From contig JAZUGF010000109.1 of assembly GCA_045641065.1 (NCBI GenBank), forward strand, positions 1 to 13,374: a DNA stretch of 13,374 nt. Direction: 5' to 3'. The notes under the pieces are model-generated. The model was given only the letters and a program-made list of their open reading frames with translations, was not told where the DNA came from and made no database searches. Below, piece after piece: positions 6,693 to 13,374 of the stretch. The first letter of the stretch is position 1, and each line of letters starts with the position of its first letter. Both the position numbers and the translations under genes were made by a program. The DNA comes from UBA1723 sp045641065. Lineage in GTDB: Bacteria > Bacteroidota > Bacteroidia > Bacteroidales > Paludibacteraceae.

Positions 6693-7079
6693 TTAACGTT
6701 TTGAGAACTGGAACTTGCGTCTTGCCTTTGGCTGACCTGGCTTCTTACGCTCAACCTCACGAGCGTCACGAGTCAAGAATCCATTAGCCTTAAGAGCTGC
6801 CTTGTTCTCTGCATCAAGCTTAACCAATGCTCTAGCGATAGCCAAACGCAAAGCCTCTGCCTGACCCTTGATACCACCACCGTCTAGGTTAGCCTTGATA
6901 TCAAACTTACCCTGTACACCTAGCTCGTTCAATGGCTGCAATACAACGTACTGTAGCAAGCCTGATGGGAAGTATGCTGCAAGCTCTTTCTTATTAATAG
7001 TAACTGCACCTGTACCTGCTGACAAATAAACTCTAGCAACAGCTGCCTTTCTTCTACCGATTGCGTTAATAACTTCCAT
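6693..7079 (-). CDS. rpsI: 30S ribosomal protein S9
   Basis: S9 lies in the head of the small subunit, and its C-terminal tail reaches the P-site tRNA. The 128-residue product shows the N-terminal NAIGRRKAAVARVYL (5-19), the conserved GGGIKGQAEALRLAIARAL in the middle (67-85), and the basic tail ending in RRKFQFSKR, whose final SKR contacts tRNA. The length is typical. Only four bases separate it from the rplM stop, the usual L13-S9 pair. It lies within the minus-strand operon, ahead of rpsB. The call is secure. Confidence 0.97.
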   Translation of the reverse strand: MEVINAIGRRKAAVARVYLSAGTGAVTINKKELAAYFPSGLLQYVVLQPLNELGVQGKFDIKANLDGGGIKGQAEALRLAIARALVKLDAENKAALKANGFLTRDAREVERKKPGQPKARRKFQFSKR

Positions 7080-7083
7080 AATC

Positions 7084-7539
7084 TTACTTAAGTGAGTTTA
7101 AATCAATAACTTTTGGCTGCTGAGCCTGCTTATCATGATCTGGACCAGCGAAAATGTAAAGATTGTTTAGAAGAGCATCACCAAGACGATTCTTTGGCAA
7201 CATTCCCTTCAATACCTTACGATACAACTTCTTTGGATCCTTTGCTAAAAGAACTGCTGGAGTTGTCTCTCTCTGTCCACCTGGGTAACCAGTGTAGCTC
7301 AAATAAATACGATCAGTCATTTTTAGACCTGTCAACTTAACCTTGTCAGCATTGACAATGATTACGTTGTCACCACAATCTACGTGTGGAGTAAAACTTG
7401 GCTTGTACTTACCTCTAAGTAGCTTAGCCACCTTAGATCCTAGACGTCCAAGCGCCTGATCTGTAGCGTCAACAACAACCCACTCCTTCTTTGCAGTGTT
7501 CTTGTTGGCAGAAATGGTTTTAAAACTTAAAGTATCCAC
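7084..7539 (-). CDS. rplM: 50S ribosomal protein L13
   Basis: L13 is an early-assembly protein of the large subunit. The 151-residue product has WVVVDATDQALGRLGSKVAKLL (about 20-41), the loop GKYKPSFTPHVDCGDNVIIVNA, YLSYTGYPGGQRE (79-91) and a MLPKNRLGDALLNNLYIFAGPDH segment near the end, all standard for L13. The length is typical. It is the first gene of the operon, with a Bacteroidetes-type promoter about 90 bases upstream of its start. The call is secure. Confidence 0.97.
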   Translation of the reverse strand: MDTLSFKTISANKNTAKKEWVVVDATDQALGRLGSKVAKLLRGKYKPSFTPHVDCGDNVIIVNADKVKLTGLKMTDRIYLSYTGYPGGQRETTPAVLLAKDPKKLYRKVLKGMLPKNRLGDALLNNLYIFAGPDHDKQAQQPKVIDLNSLK

Positions 7540-7628
7540 TTTAAAAACTTTTATTAATTAATCTTCAATTTGGCTAAATGTTCGGGCAAACATCTTCGCC
7601 TTTTTAACGTTGGATAATAATTCGGGTG

Positions 7629-7636
7629 CAAAAGTA
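7629..7636 (-). promoter_or_regulatory. Promoter (-7 box) of the rplM operon
   Basis: Read on the minus strand, 7636 to 7629 is TACTTTTG, an exact TAnnTTTG match followed by C. It lies about 90 bases before the rplM ATG, giving a leader of roughly 80 bases. No good TTTG is visible at the expected -33 spacing. Confidence 0.6.
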
Positions 7637-7726
7637 GGAAAAATTCTCAAACTGATAAAATATTTTTCATCTTTTTTTACGAATACTGAAAAATTGTGTT
7701 TTGCACTTGGTCTTCGCTTAATTTCA

Positions 7727-7750
7727 ATGCTCGTCCTTACGGACTCGCAT
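7727..7750 (-). repeat. Hairpin with GNRA-type loop and tandem G-A internal loop
   Basis: On the minus strand, outer arms AUGC/GCAU and inner arms GUCC/GGAC pair around a GUAA tetraloop, and the two arms are separated by GA opposite GA. A GUAA loop and facing GA dinucleotides are hallmarks of stable folded RNA. On the plus strand the loop is UUAC and the internal loop is UC opposite UC, which is weaker. So if it works as RNA, the minus strand is the better candidate. No transcript covering it can be assigned. Confidence 0.5.
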
Positions 7751-7760
7751 ATTGGAAGGA

Positions 7761-7782
7761 GTTAGGGCGTCCCGCCCTTAAC
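7761..7782. repeat. G/C-rich hairpin with a three-base loop
   Basis: GTTAGGGCG (7761-7769) pairs with CGCCC-TTAAC (7773-7782) with one bulged T at 7778 and a TCC loop. It stands out as G/C-rich within A/T-rich surroundings and has no T-run on either side, so it is not a normal terminator. Ten bases separate it from the preceding hairpin. Confidence 0.5.
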
Positions 7783-7913
7783 AATCCTCACAATTCGAAA
7801 TCTATGCCATCAATTTTCCTTCGAACTGCCTCTAATTCTTTATTTGCAGCCATTAGTTCTCAACAATAATCCAAAAACTCGCGTCTTATTACATATATAT
7901 AAATAAAATGCAT

Positions 7914-7921
7914 TATCTTTG
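7914..7921 (+). promoter_or_regulatory. Promoter (-7 box) of alaS
   Basis: TATCTTTG at 7914-7921, followed by CA, matches the Bacteroidetes TAnnTTTG element exactly. Transcription would begin near 7928, leaving a leader of about 35 bases before the ATG at 7964. The -33 region is A/T-rich without a clear TTTG. Confidence 0.65.
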
Positions 7922-7963
7922 CACCCCGTAAAAAAATTGTAAATACATATTCAAAATAAAAAC

Positions 7964-10579
7964 ATGAAAACAGCTAAAGAGATTCGTAAGTCGTTTACCG
8001 ACTTCTTCGCTAGCAAGGGTCACACTATCGTGCCTTCGGCTCCGATGGTTGTGAAAAACGACCCGACACTTATGTTCACCAATGCAGGTATGAACCAGTT
8101 CAAGGACATTTTCCTTGGTAACACTCCAAGAAAGTACCCTCGCGTCGCGGACTCTCAGAAATGTCTTCGTGTTTCAGGTAAGCACAACGACCTTGAGGAG
8201 GTTGGTCACGACACTTACCACCACACTATGTTCGAGATGCTTGGAAACTGGTCGTTCGGCGACTATTTCAAGAAGGAGGCTATCGCTTGGGCTTGGGAGT
8301 ATCTTGTCGACGTGTTGAAGCTTGATCCAAACCGTCTTTACGCTACTGTATTTGAGGGTAGCAAGGAGGATGGTCTTGATCGCGACGACGAAGCTGCTGG
8401 CTACTGGGCACAGGTTCTTCCTGTCGACAGAATCATCAACGGTAACAAGCACGACAACTTCTGGGAAATGGGTGATACAGGTCCTTGTGGTCCTTGTTCA
8501 GAGATCCACGTCGACCTTCGTTCAGATGAGGAGCGTGCTAAGATCTCAGGACGTGATCTTGTAAACCACGATCATCCTCAGGTAATCGAGATCTGGAACC
8601 TTGTGTTCATGCAGTTCAATCGTAAAGCCGACGGTTCTCTTGAGCCACTTCCTGCAAAGGCTATCGATACAGGTATGGGATTCGAGCGTCTATGTATGGC
8701 TCTTCAGGGCAAGCAGTCTAACTATGATACAGACGTATTCCAGCCACTTATCAAGGAGATCGGCAAGATCTGTTCTTGTGAGTATGGAAAGAAGAAGGAG
8801 ACAGACGTGGCAATGCGTGTAATCGCTGACCACATCCGTACAATCGCATTCTCAATCACTGACGGTCAGTTGCCATCTAACGCAAAGGCTGGTTACGTTA
8901 TCCGCCGTATCTTGCGTCGTGCCGTTCGCTACGGTTACACATTCCTTGGCCAGCGTCAGTCGTTCATGCATAAGCTAATCCCTGCTCTAATCGACAGCAT
9001 GGGTGAGGCATATCCTGAGTTGGTTGCTCAGCAGGAGTTGGTAGTAAAGGTTATCAAAGAGGAGGAGGACGCATTCTTGAGAACTCTTGAGACTGGTATC
9101 CGTCTACTTGATAAGGTTATGGCCGACACTAAGGCTGCAGGCAAGACTGAGATCTCAGGTGTTGAAGGATTCACTCTTTACGATACTTACGGATTCCCTC
9201 TTGACCTAACAGAGCTTATCCTTCGTGAGAATGGCATGACAGTCAACGAGAACGAGTTCAACGCTGAGATGCAGAAGCAGAAAGAGAGAGCAAGAAACGC
9301 AGCGGCAGTTGAGACTGGCGACTGGGTTGAGCTTAAGGCTGGCGAGAGCGAGTTCATCGGTTACGACTTCCTTGATGCCGACGTCGAGATCTTGAAGTAC
9401 AGAAAGATCAAGCAGAAGAATAAGGAGTTGTTCCAGATCGTATTCGACCGCACTCCATTCTACGCAGAGATGGGAGGTCAGATGGGTGATTCTGGTTACA
9501 TCGAGAGCGCAGAGGGTAAGTTTGAGATCATCGACACAAAGAAGGAGAACAACTTGTCTGTACACTTGGCAACAAAGATGCCTTCTGATCCTACTGCATC
9601 ATTCCACGCATACGTTAATACAGAGAAGCGTCAGAACACAGCTTGCAACCATACAGCAACACATATCCTTGACTACGCTCTACGCACAGTGCTTGGAAGC
9701 CACGTTGAGCAGAAGGGTTCATTGGTTTCAAGCGAGGTATTGAGATTCGACTTCTCTCACTTCCAGAAGGTGACTCCAGAGGAGCTACGTCAGGTAGAGA
9801 AACTTGCCAACAAGATGGTTCGCGAGAATATCGCACTTGAGGAGGCAAGAGACATGCCTATCGACGAGGCACGCGCAATGGGAGCTATCGCATTGTTCGG
9901 AGAGAAATATGGCGACAAGGTACGTGTAGTTAAGTACGGTCCATCTGTTGAGCTTTGTGGCGGTACACACGTAAAGAGCACAGGTATGATCGGAATGATC
10001 AAGATCCTTTCTGAGAGTTCAGTTGCAGCAGGAGTTCGTCGTATCGAGGCTGTTTCAGGTGAGGCAGCAGAGAACTATATCAATGGAGCATTCGACGAGA
10101 TCACATCCCTAAAGGAGATCTTCCCTGGAACTCCAAGCCTAGTCAACTCAGTTAAGAAGACAATCGAAGAGAGTGCAAACTTGAAGAAAGAGGTTGAGAA
10201 ATACCTACAGGAGCGCATCCAGGTTGTTAAGGACAAGATGATCGAGCAGGCAACAACACTTGGAAGCTACAAGTTGGTTGTGCTTAAGGGCGAGTACACT
10301 GCAGACTTTGCAAAGAGCATCGCATTCCAGGTTCGCAACACAGTAAAGGAGAATCTTGTATTTGTAGGAGCAACTCAGAACGAAGGCAAGCCAACTCTTA
10401 CACTTGCAATCTCAGATGATCTTGTGGCAGCAGGCAAGAACGCAACAGCAATCGCACGTGACGCCGCTAAGGAGATCCAAGGTGGTGGTGGTGGTCAGCC
10501 ATTCTTCGCGCAGGCAGGTGGTAAGAAGGTTGACGGACTAAACGCCGCATTCGACAAGATCGTAGCTGCATTCAAATAA
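7964..10579 (+). CDS. alaS: Alanyl-tRNA synthetase
   Basis: AlaRS charges tRNA-Ala with alanine and edits mischarged serine or glycine. The 871-residue product has the full domain set. The class II catalytic core begins at the N-terminus with IRKSFTDFFASKGH and contains LRVSGKHNDLEEVG and FEMLGNWSFGDYFK (motif 2 region) and MGFERL (motif 3). The editing domain has the zinc ligands H563 and H567 (HTATH) and C665 and H669 (CGGTH), each one position from those known in E. coli AlaRS. The C-Ala domain has a run of five glycines (about 840-844) before QPFFAQAGGK. Length is normal and no catalytic residue appears lost. It is transcribed alone from its own promoter and ends at a strong terminator. 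The call is secure. Confidence 0.98.
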   Translation: MKTAKEIRKSFTDFFASKGHTIVPSAPMVVKNDPTLMFTNAGMNQFKDIFLGNTPRKYPRVADSQKCLRVSGKHNDLEEVGHDTYHHTMFEMLGNWSFGDYFKKEAIAWAWEYLVDVLKLDPNRLYATVFEGSKEDGLDRDDEAAGYWAQVLPVDRIINGNKHDNFWEMGDTGPCGPCSEIHVDLRSDEERAKISGRDLVNHDHPQVIEIWNLVFMQFNRKADGSLEPLPAKAIDTGMGFERLCMALQGKQSNYDTDVFQPLIKEIGKICSCEYGKKKETDVAMRVIADHIRTIAFSITDGQLPSNAKAGYVIRRILRRAVRYGYTFLGQRQSFMHKLIPALIDSMGEAYPELVAQQELVVKVIKEEEDAFLRTLETGIRLLDKVMADTKAAGKTEISGVEGFTLYDTYGFPLDLTELILRENGMTVNENEFNAEMQKQKERARNAAAVETGDWVELKAGESEFIGYDFLDADVEILKYRKIKQKNKELFQIVFDRTPFYAEMGGQMGDSGYIESAEGKFEIIDTKKENNLSVHLATKMPSDPTASFHAYVNTEKRQNTACNHTATHILDYALRTVLGSHVEQKGSLVSSEVLRFDFSHFQKVTPEELRQVEKLANKMVRENIALEEARDMPIDEARAMGAIALFGEKYGDKVRVVKYGPSVELCGGTHVKSTGMIGMIKILSESSVAAGVRRIEAVSGEAAENYINGAFDEITSLKEIFPGTPSLVNSVKKTIEESANLKKEVEKYLQERIQVVKDKMIEQATTLGSYKLVVLKGEYTADFAKSIAFQVRNTVKENLVFVGATQNEGKPTLTLAISDDLVAAGKNATAIARDAAKEIQGGGGGQPFFAQAGGKKVDGLNAAFDKIVAAFK

Positions 10580-10600
10580 GAAGCTGACACATATTAATAT

Positions 10601-10632
10601 AAAGAGCATCGTGAAGACGGTGCTCTTTTTTT
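10601..10632 (+). terminator. Intrinsic terminator of alaS
   Basis: AAAGAGCATCGT (10601-10612) pairs with ACGGTGCTCTTT (10617-10628), with one U-G pair, around a GAAG loop. The T-run continues to 10632. It begins 21 bases after the alaS stop and separates alaS from the restriction-modification genes. Confidence 0.88.
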
Positions 10633-10743
10633 GTTATATTGTGGAATTTTAATTTCAGTATTGTTCAAAAAACGAGATTTTTATCTATTTTTACATTCAA
10701 AGTAAGAAAATTAAAGACATCTATGTAAAGAGACTAAAAAAAG

Positions 10744-12093
10744 ATGGCAAAAAAAGAAAAGGAATATACAGGAATAGGAACAGCAGAACATTTCGATATC
10801 GTTGCAGAGCAACAATACAGTCTTTTCTTCAACAATGGAGAAGATGAGCGGCAAGAAGATGGTTCATTAAGAGTTTTGTCTATATTCTCAGGATGTGGAG
10901 GAATGGATTTAGGTCTTGAAGGAGGATTTATATGTCATCGTAAATCAGCTCCAATAAAATCATGGATTAAAGAAAATGTCAACGACAACTGGGTCTTGTT
11001 GAACAAAAATAAATTTCGTACCGTGTTTGCTTGCGACATTTTGGAAGAAGCACAACAAACATGGACAAAATATATGGCACGCCACAATGTCAATCCCGAA
11101 ATATACCATTTAACCAGCATCGTTGATTTGGTGAAAATGCACAATGAGGCTGGAGATATTTTTCCGAAAAACATAGATGTTGTCACAGGAGGATTCCCAT
11201 GCCAGGATTTCAGTGTTGCAGGAAAGAGAAAAGGGTTTGACTCATCTGTTTCTCATGATGGGACAAAAAGAAAAGATGACGCACCATCAGAAGAGACCAG
11301 AGGGAAGTTGTATATGTGGATGAAGCAAACGATAGACGCCGTTCAACCAAAAGTCTTCATTGCAGAAAACGTCAAAGGACTTGTCACACTTGGCGAAGTC
11401 AAAAAGATAATTCAACAAGATTTCTCTACAGCGAATGGCAACGACTATATTGTCCTTGACCCACAAGTTCTTCATGCTGGCAATTACGGAGTCCCAGAAA
11501 CAAGAGAACGAGTTATCTTCATTGGCATCAAACGTTCAGAGTTGAAGCCAGAAGCTCTTGCCGCATTAGAGCAAGAAGTTGTTCCTGAAAAATATAATCC
11601 ATATCCACGTCCGACACACAACTATAATGTGAATAACGAGACTCTTCCCAAAGCTGTGACATGTCGTGACGTATTAGGAGAACTGCCTGAGCCAGAAAAT
11701 TCTGTGGATTTAAGTCATCAGTCATACTCAGGTGCGAAATACATGGATCATGGGCAAGGACAAACAGAGATAAATATTGACGGACTTGGGCCAACCATAC
11801 GATCTGAGCATCACGGAAACATTGAATTTCGCAGATTGTCAAAAGAGCATGGAGGACGTCATTACGATGAATTAAGCAAAGGATTAAAGGAGAGACGCCT
11901 TACTCCTCGTGAGTGTGCTCTAATTCAAACCTTTCCACCCGACTATCCATTTGTATTCTACAAATACGCATCTATGAGGTATGCAGTCAGTCCATCGGGA
12001 GCCTATAAAGTCATTGGTAATGCGGTGCCTCCAATGCTAGCATACAATATCGCAAAACGATTAGAAGAAGTGTGGCCTTTATATTTCAAATAA
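10744..12093 (+). CDS. DNA (cytosine-5-)-methyltransferase of a type II restriction-modification system
   Basis: The enzyme transfers a methyl group from S-adenosylmethionine to C5 of a cytosine within a specific site. The 449-residue protein has the ordered C5 motifs: I, FSGCGGMDLGLE (48-59); IV, GGFPCQDFSVAGKRKGF (149-165) with catalytic C153; VI, AENVKGL (207-213); VIII, GNYGVPETRERVIFIG (246-261); IX, RRLTPRECALIQTFP (384-398); and X, YKVIGNAVPPMLAYNIA (421-437). The target recognition domain would lie around 262-383 and includes GPTIRSEHHGNIEFRR (349-364). A stretch after motif I (about 62-92) and another after motif IV (166-185) are longer than in minimal enzymes. All catalytic motifs look intact. 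The site recognised cannot be read from sequence. The endonuclease gene follows after five bases. No clear promoter box is visible in the 164 bases upstream. Confidence 0.95.
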   Translation: MAKKEKEYTGIGTAEHFDIVAEQQYSLFFNNGEDERQEDGSLRVLSIFSGCGGMDLGLEGGFICHRKSAPIKSWIKENVNDNWVLLNKNKFRTVFACDILEEAQQTWTKYMARHNVNPEIYHLTSIVDLVKMHNEAGDIFPKNIDVVTGGFPCQDFSVAGKRKGFDSSVSHDGTKRKDDAPSEETRGKLYMWMKQTIDAVQPKVFIAENVKGLVTLGEVKKIIQQDFSTANGNDYIVLDPQVLHAGNYGVPETRERVIFIGIKRSELKPEALAALEQEVVPEKYNPYPRPTHNYNVNNETLPKAVTCRDVLGELPEPENSVDLSHQSYSGAKYMDHGQGQTEINIDGLGPTIRSEHHGNIEFRRLSKEHGGRHYDELSKGLKERRLTPRECALIQTFPPDYPFVFYKYASMRYAVSPSGAYKVIGNAVPPMLAYNIAKRLEEVWPLYFK

Positions 12094-12098
12094 GTAAT

Positions 12099-13220
12099 AT
12101 GAATTCAGAATCAAACATCATTGCAATACGCAAGACAGACATTTCTCGTGCACACGAAGCCTTTGTCGATTTAATGAATCGTACAGAAACAATTCTGAAT
12201 ACAGAAGCAGCACAAAATCCTGCTAAATACAAAAAGTTAACTTCTTCTACACTTGAACCTTGTGCGGTAGAGAAAATCAAACAGGCATGTTCGGATTCGC
12301 CTTTTAACCCTGATGAAGTGAAACTCATTTCGGGGCAACGATTTCCAGACATCATCGCCGATAAATACTATGGCATTGAAGTCAAGTCTACAAAAGAAAA
12401 CCATTGGACATCCACAGGAAGCAGTATCGTAGAAACAACACGAGTTGAAAATGTCGATGATATATTTATGTTATTTGGGAAATTAGGAGGAGAAATCCCT
12501 GAATTCAAATGTCGTCCATATCAAGACGTGCTATATGACATTGCTGTCACTCATTCTCCAAGATACCTAATAAATATGGAGTTAAAAGAAGAAGATACCA
12601 TATTCTCCAAAATGGGCACCACTTACGACGAGTTTCGTCAATCCGAAGATTCTATCACAAAAGTCAGACAATACTATAGAAATAAAGCACTAGAGAAAAA
12701 CCGTCAAGAAATGCCTTGGTGGATTACATCTGACAATGTAGAACAAGGACATTCATTTAATATCAGATTATGGAATTCGCTTGACATCCTTGAGAAAAGA
12801 GAATTACAAGCGAAATGTATGATTCTATTTCCAGAGGCTCTTAATCCAGCAAGAAGTATGACAAAATACAACAATACAACCCTTTGGCTTTGTTCATACA
12901 ATCAGGTGGTAAATCCAAACATTAGAGATTTATACTCAGCAGGCGGGAAAATCACTCATGTAAATGGGGAAAAACTTGAAATTGCCGCAGCGCAAGTTTT
13001 CAATCAGATAGTTGAATACAGTGATGAGATAAAAAAGATTCTCAAACAACCGTCTAAAGAAATGCTCATGATGATTGAAGAGTTCAACCCTGAATTATTA
13101 AAACATAAAGACATGTGGGAAGGTTGGATAAGCATTTGTCATGAATTCGCCAAAGAAAACGAAGTTCCTCTGTTAGAATGGATAGAGCAAAAGCCAAATT
13201 TTACATTTTCTAAGCATTAA
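12099..13220 (+). CDS. Type II restriction endonuclease, PD-(D/E)XK type
   Basis: The 373-residue protein has a PD-(D/E)XK core: SGQRFPDIIADKYYGIEVKST (78-98), with D84, E94 and K96 as likely metal and catalytic residues, followed by NHWTSTGSSIVETTRVENVDDIFMLFGKLGG (101-131), which looks family-specific. It lies five bases behind the methyltransferase, which supports a cognate endonuclease that cleaves DNA unmethylated at the same site. I chose ATG 12099. A longer frame begins with GTG at 12072 and would overlap the methyltransferase by 22 bases, but the ATG gives the normal tight spacing. No helicase or recognition subunit is nearby, so it should act alone, probably as a dimer. The protein appears full-length. 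The specificity is not recognisable. A controller (C) gene is not present. Confidence 0.85.
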   Translation: MNSESNIIAIRKTDISRAHEAFVDLMNRTETILNTEAAQNPAKYKKLTSSTLEPCAVEKIKQACSDSPFNPDEVKLISGQRFPDIIADKYYGIEVKSTKENHWTSTGSSIVETTRVENVDDIFMLFGKLGGEIPEFKCRPYQDVLYDIAVTHSPRYLINMELKEEDTIFSKMGTTYDEFRQSEDSITKVRQYYRNKALEKNRQEMPWWITSDNVEQGHSFNIRLWNSLDILEKRELQAKCMILFPEALNPARSMTKYNNTTLWLCSYNQVVNPNIRDLYSAGGKITHVNGEKLEIAAAQVFNQIVEYSDEIKKILKQPSKEMLMMIEEFNPELLKHKDMWEGWISICHEFAKENEVPLLEWIEQKPNFTFSKH

Positions 13221-13243
13221 CCCATATTATAAGGAGGGTGTAT

Positions 13244-13289
13244 CAAAATGTAAAACCAAGTTTTTCGAGCTTACATTTTGTCACTTTTT
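13244..13289 (+). terminator. Inverted repeat after the endonuclease gene, possible terminator
   Basis: CAAAATGTAA (13244-13253) and TTACATTTTG (13271-13280) form a perfect 10-bp stem with a 17-base loop, then TCACTTTTTA. It could end the restriction-modification transcript. The stem is A/T-rich, so it is only moderately convincing, and it may instead belong to the insertion-sequence end. Confidence 0.4.
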
Positions 13290-13302
13290 ATATGAATAAA
13301 GC

Positions 13303-13352
13303 CGTTTCAGAACTTAAAAATTACAGTTAAGTCTCTGAAACGACTATATTTT
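13303..13352 (+). terminator. Strong 15-bp hairpin with T-rich tail
   Basis: CGTTTCAGAACTTAA (13303-13317) pairs with TTAAGT-TCTGAAACG (13327-13342), with C13333 bulged, around a nine-base loop, followed by ACTATATTTTT. Its form is that of a terminator. If the region is an insertion-sequence end, this would block outside transcription from reaching the transposase. Confidence 0.55.
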
Positions 13353-13374
13353 TGGCGAAATTAAAAATCAACTT

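Larger units (their letters stand above)
7540..7963. other. Divergent intergenic region between rplM and alaS
   Basis: These 424 bases hold no convincing gene. They contain the rplM -7 box on the minus strand (7629-7636), the alaS -7 box on the plus strand (7914-7921), a hairpin at 7727-7750, a second hairpin at 7761-7782, and a 21-codon minus-strand frame (7788-7853) of doubtful reality. The stretch around 7800-7910 is A/T-rich with no further recognisable structure. Confidence 0.7.
13230..13374 (+). mobile_element. Possible end of an insertion sequence entering from the right
   Basis: Ten bases after the endonuclease stop, the sequence GGAGGGTGTATCAAAATG (13233-13250) resembles the ends of IS1182-like and related elements of Bacteroidetes. 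It is followed by two inverted repeats and no gene, and the window ends in an A/T-rich leader (AATTAAAAATCAACTT) of the kind that precedes a transposase start. No transposase is visible, so the family is inference from the end sequence only. Confidence 0.35.

Noticed and set aside
9206..9565. Open frame of 119 codons on the minus strand, within alaS
   Set aside because: It lies wholly inside alaS, whose frame is continuous and conserved, and its product has no recognisable motif.
12072..12098. Upstream GTG start for the endonuclease
   Set aside because: It would overlap the methyltransferase by 22 bases, and the added residues are the methyltransferase end read in another frame. ATG 12099 gives a five-base gap.
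13233..13253. Apparent strong Shine-Dalgarno AAGGAGGG followed by ATG at 13248
   Set aside because: The ATG is followed at once by TAA, so no peptide is encoded.
1..13374. CRISPR array, tRNA or rRNA genes
   Set aside because: I saw no regularly spaced direct repeats and no tRNA or rRNA signature on either strand.

Overview
The window looks like chromosomal DNA from a member of the Bacteroidales, most like Prevotella or Bacteroides. Three things suggest this: the ribosomal order rplM-rpsI-rpsB-tsf, promoters of the TAnnTTTG type instead of TTGACA/TATAAT, and a FISUMP-like protein typical of these genomes. No database search was possible, so families are named from motifs and known gene orders.

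Layout. Bases 3-122 are the C-terminal end of an IS5-type transposase that runs off the left edge. It is followed by a FISUMP-like protein with no signal peptide (241-810) and a clear terminator. A four-gene plus-strand cluster (944-4531) comes next: a WYL-domain regulator of the CapW/BrxR architecture, a 94-residue protein of unknown function, a 584-residue protein with two separate PD-(D/E)XK nuclease cores, and a calcineurin-like phosphoesterase that is damaged at its 3' end. The three junctions in this cluster are all 29-31 nt long, and a 9-bp inverted repeat flanks the promoter. This is the best candidate here for an uncharacterised, probably anti-phage, system.

The core of the window is housekeeping. 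On the minus strand lie rplM, rpsI, rpsB and tsf (7539 down to 4672), ending at a strong terminator that faces the cluster. A 424-nt divergent region holds the promoters of rplM and alaS and two compact hairpins. On the plus strand lies alaS (7964-10579) with its own terminator.

Downstream of alaS is a type II restriction-modification pair (10744-13220): a C5-cytosine methyltransferase and a PD-(D/E)XK endonuclease that starts five bases after it. The last 150 bases carry inverted repeats and a sequence resembling the end of an insertion sequence.

Taken together, conserved translation genes are flanked on both sides by accessory, probably defensive, modules, and these are bordered by insertion-sequence material. 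The housekeeping block may serve as a stable anchor for a defence hotspot.
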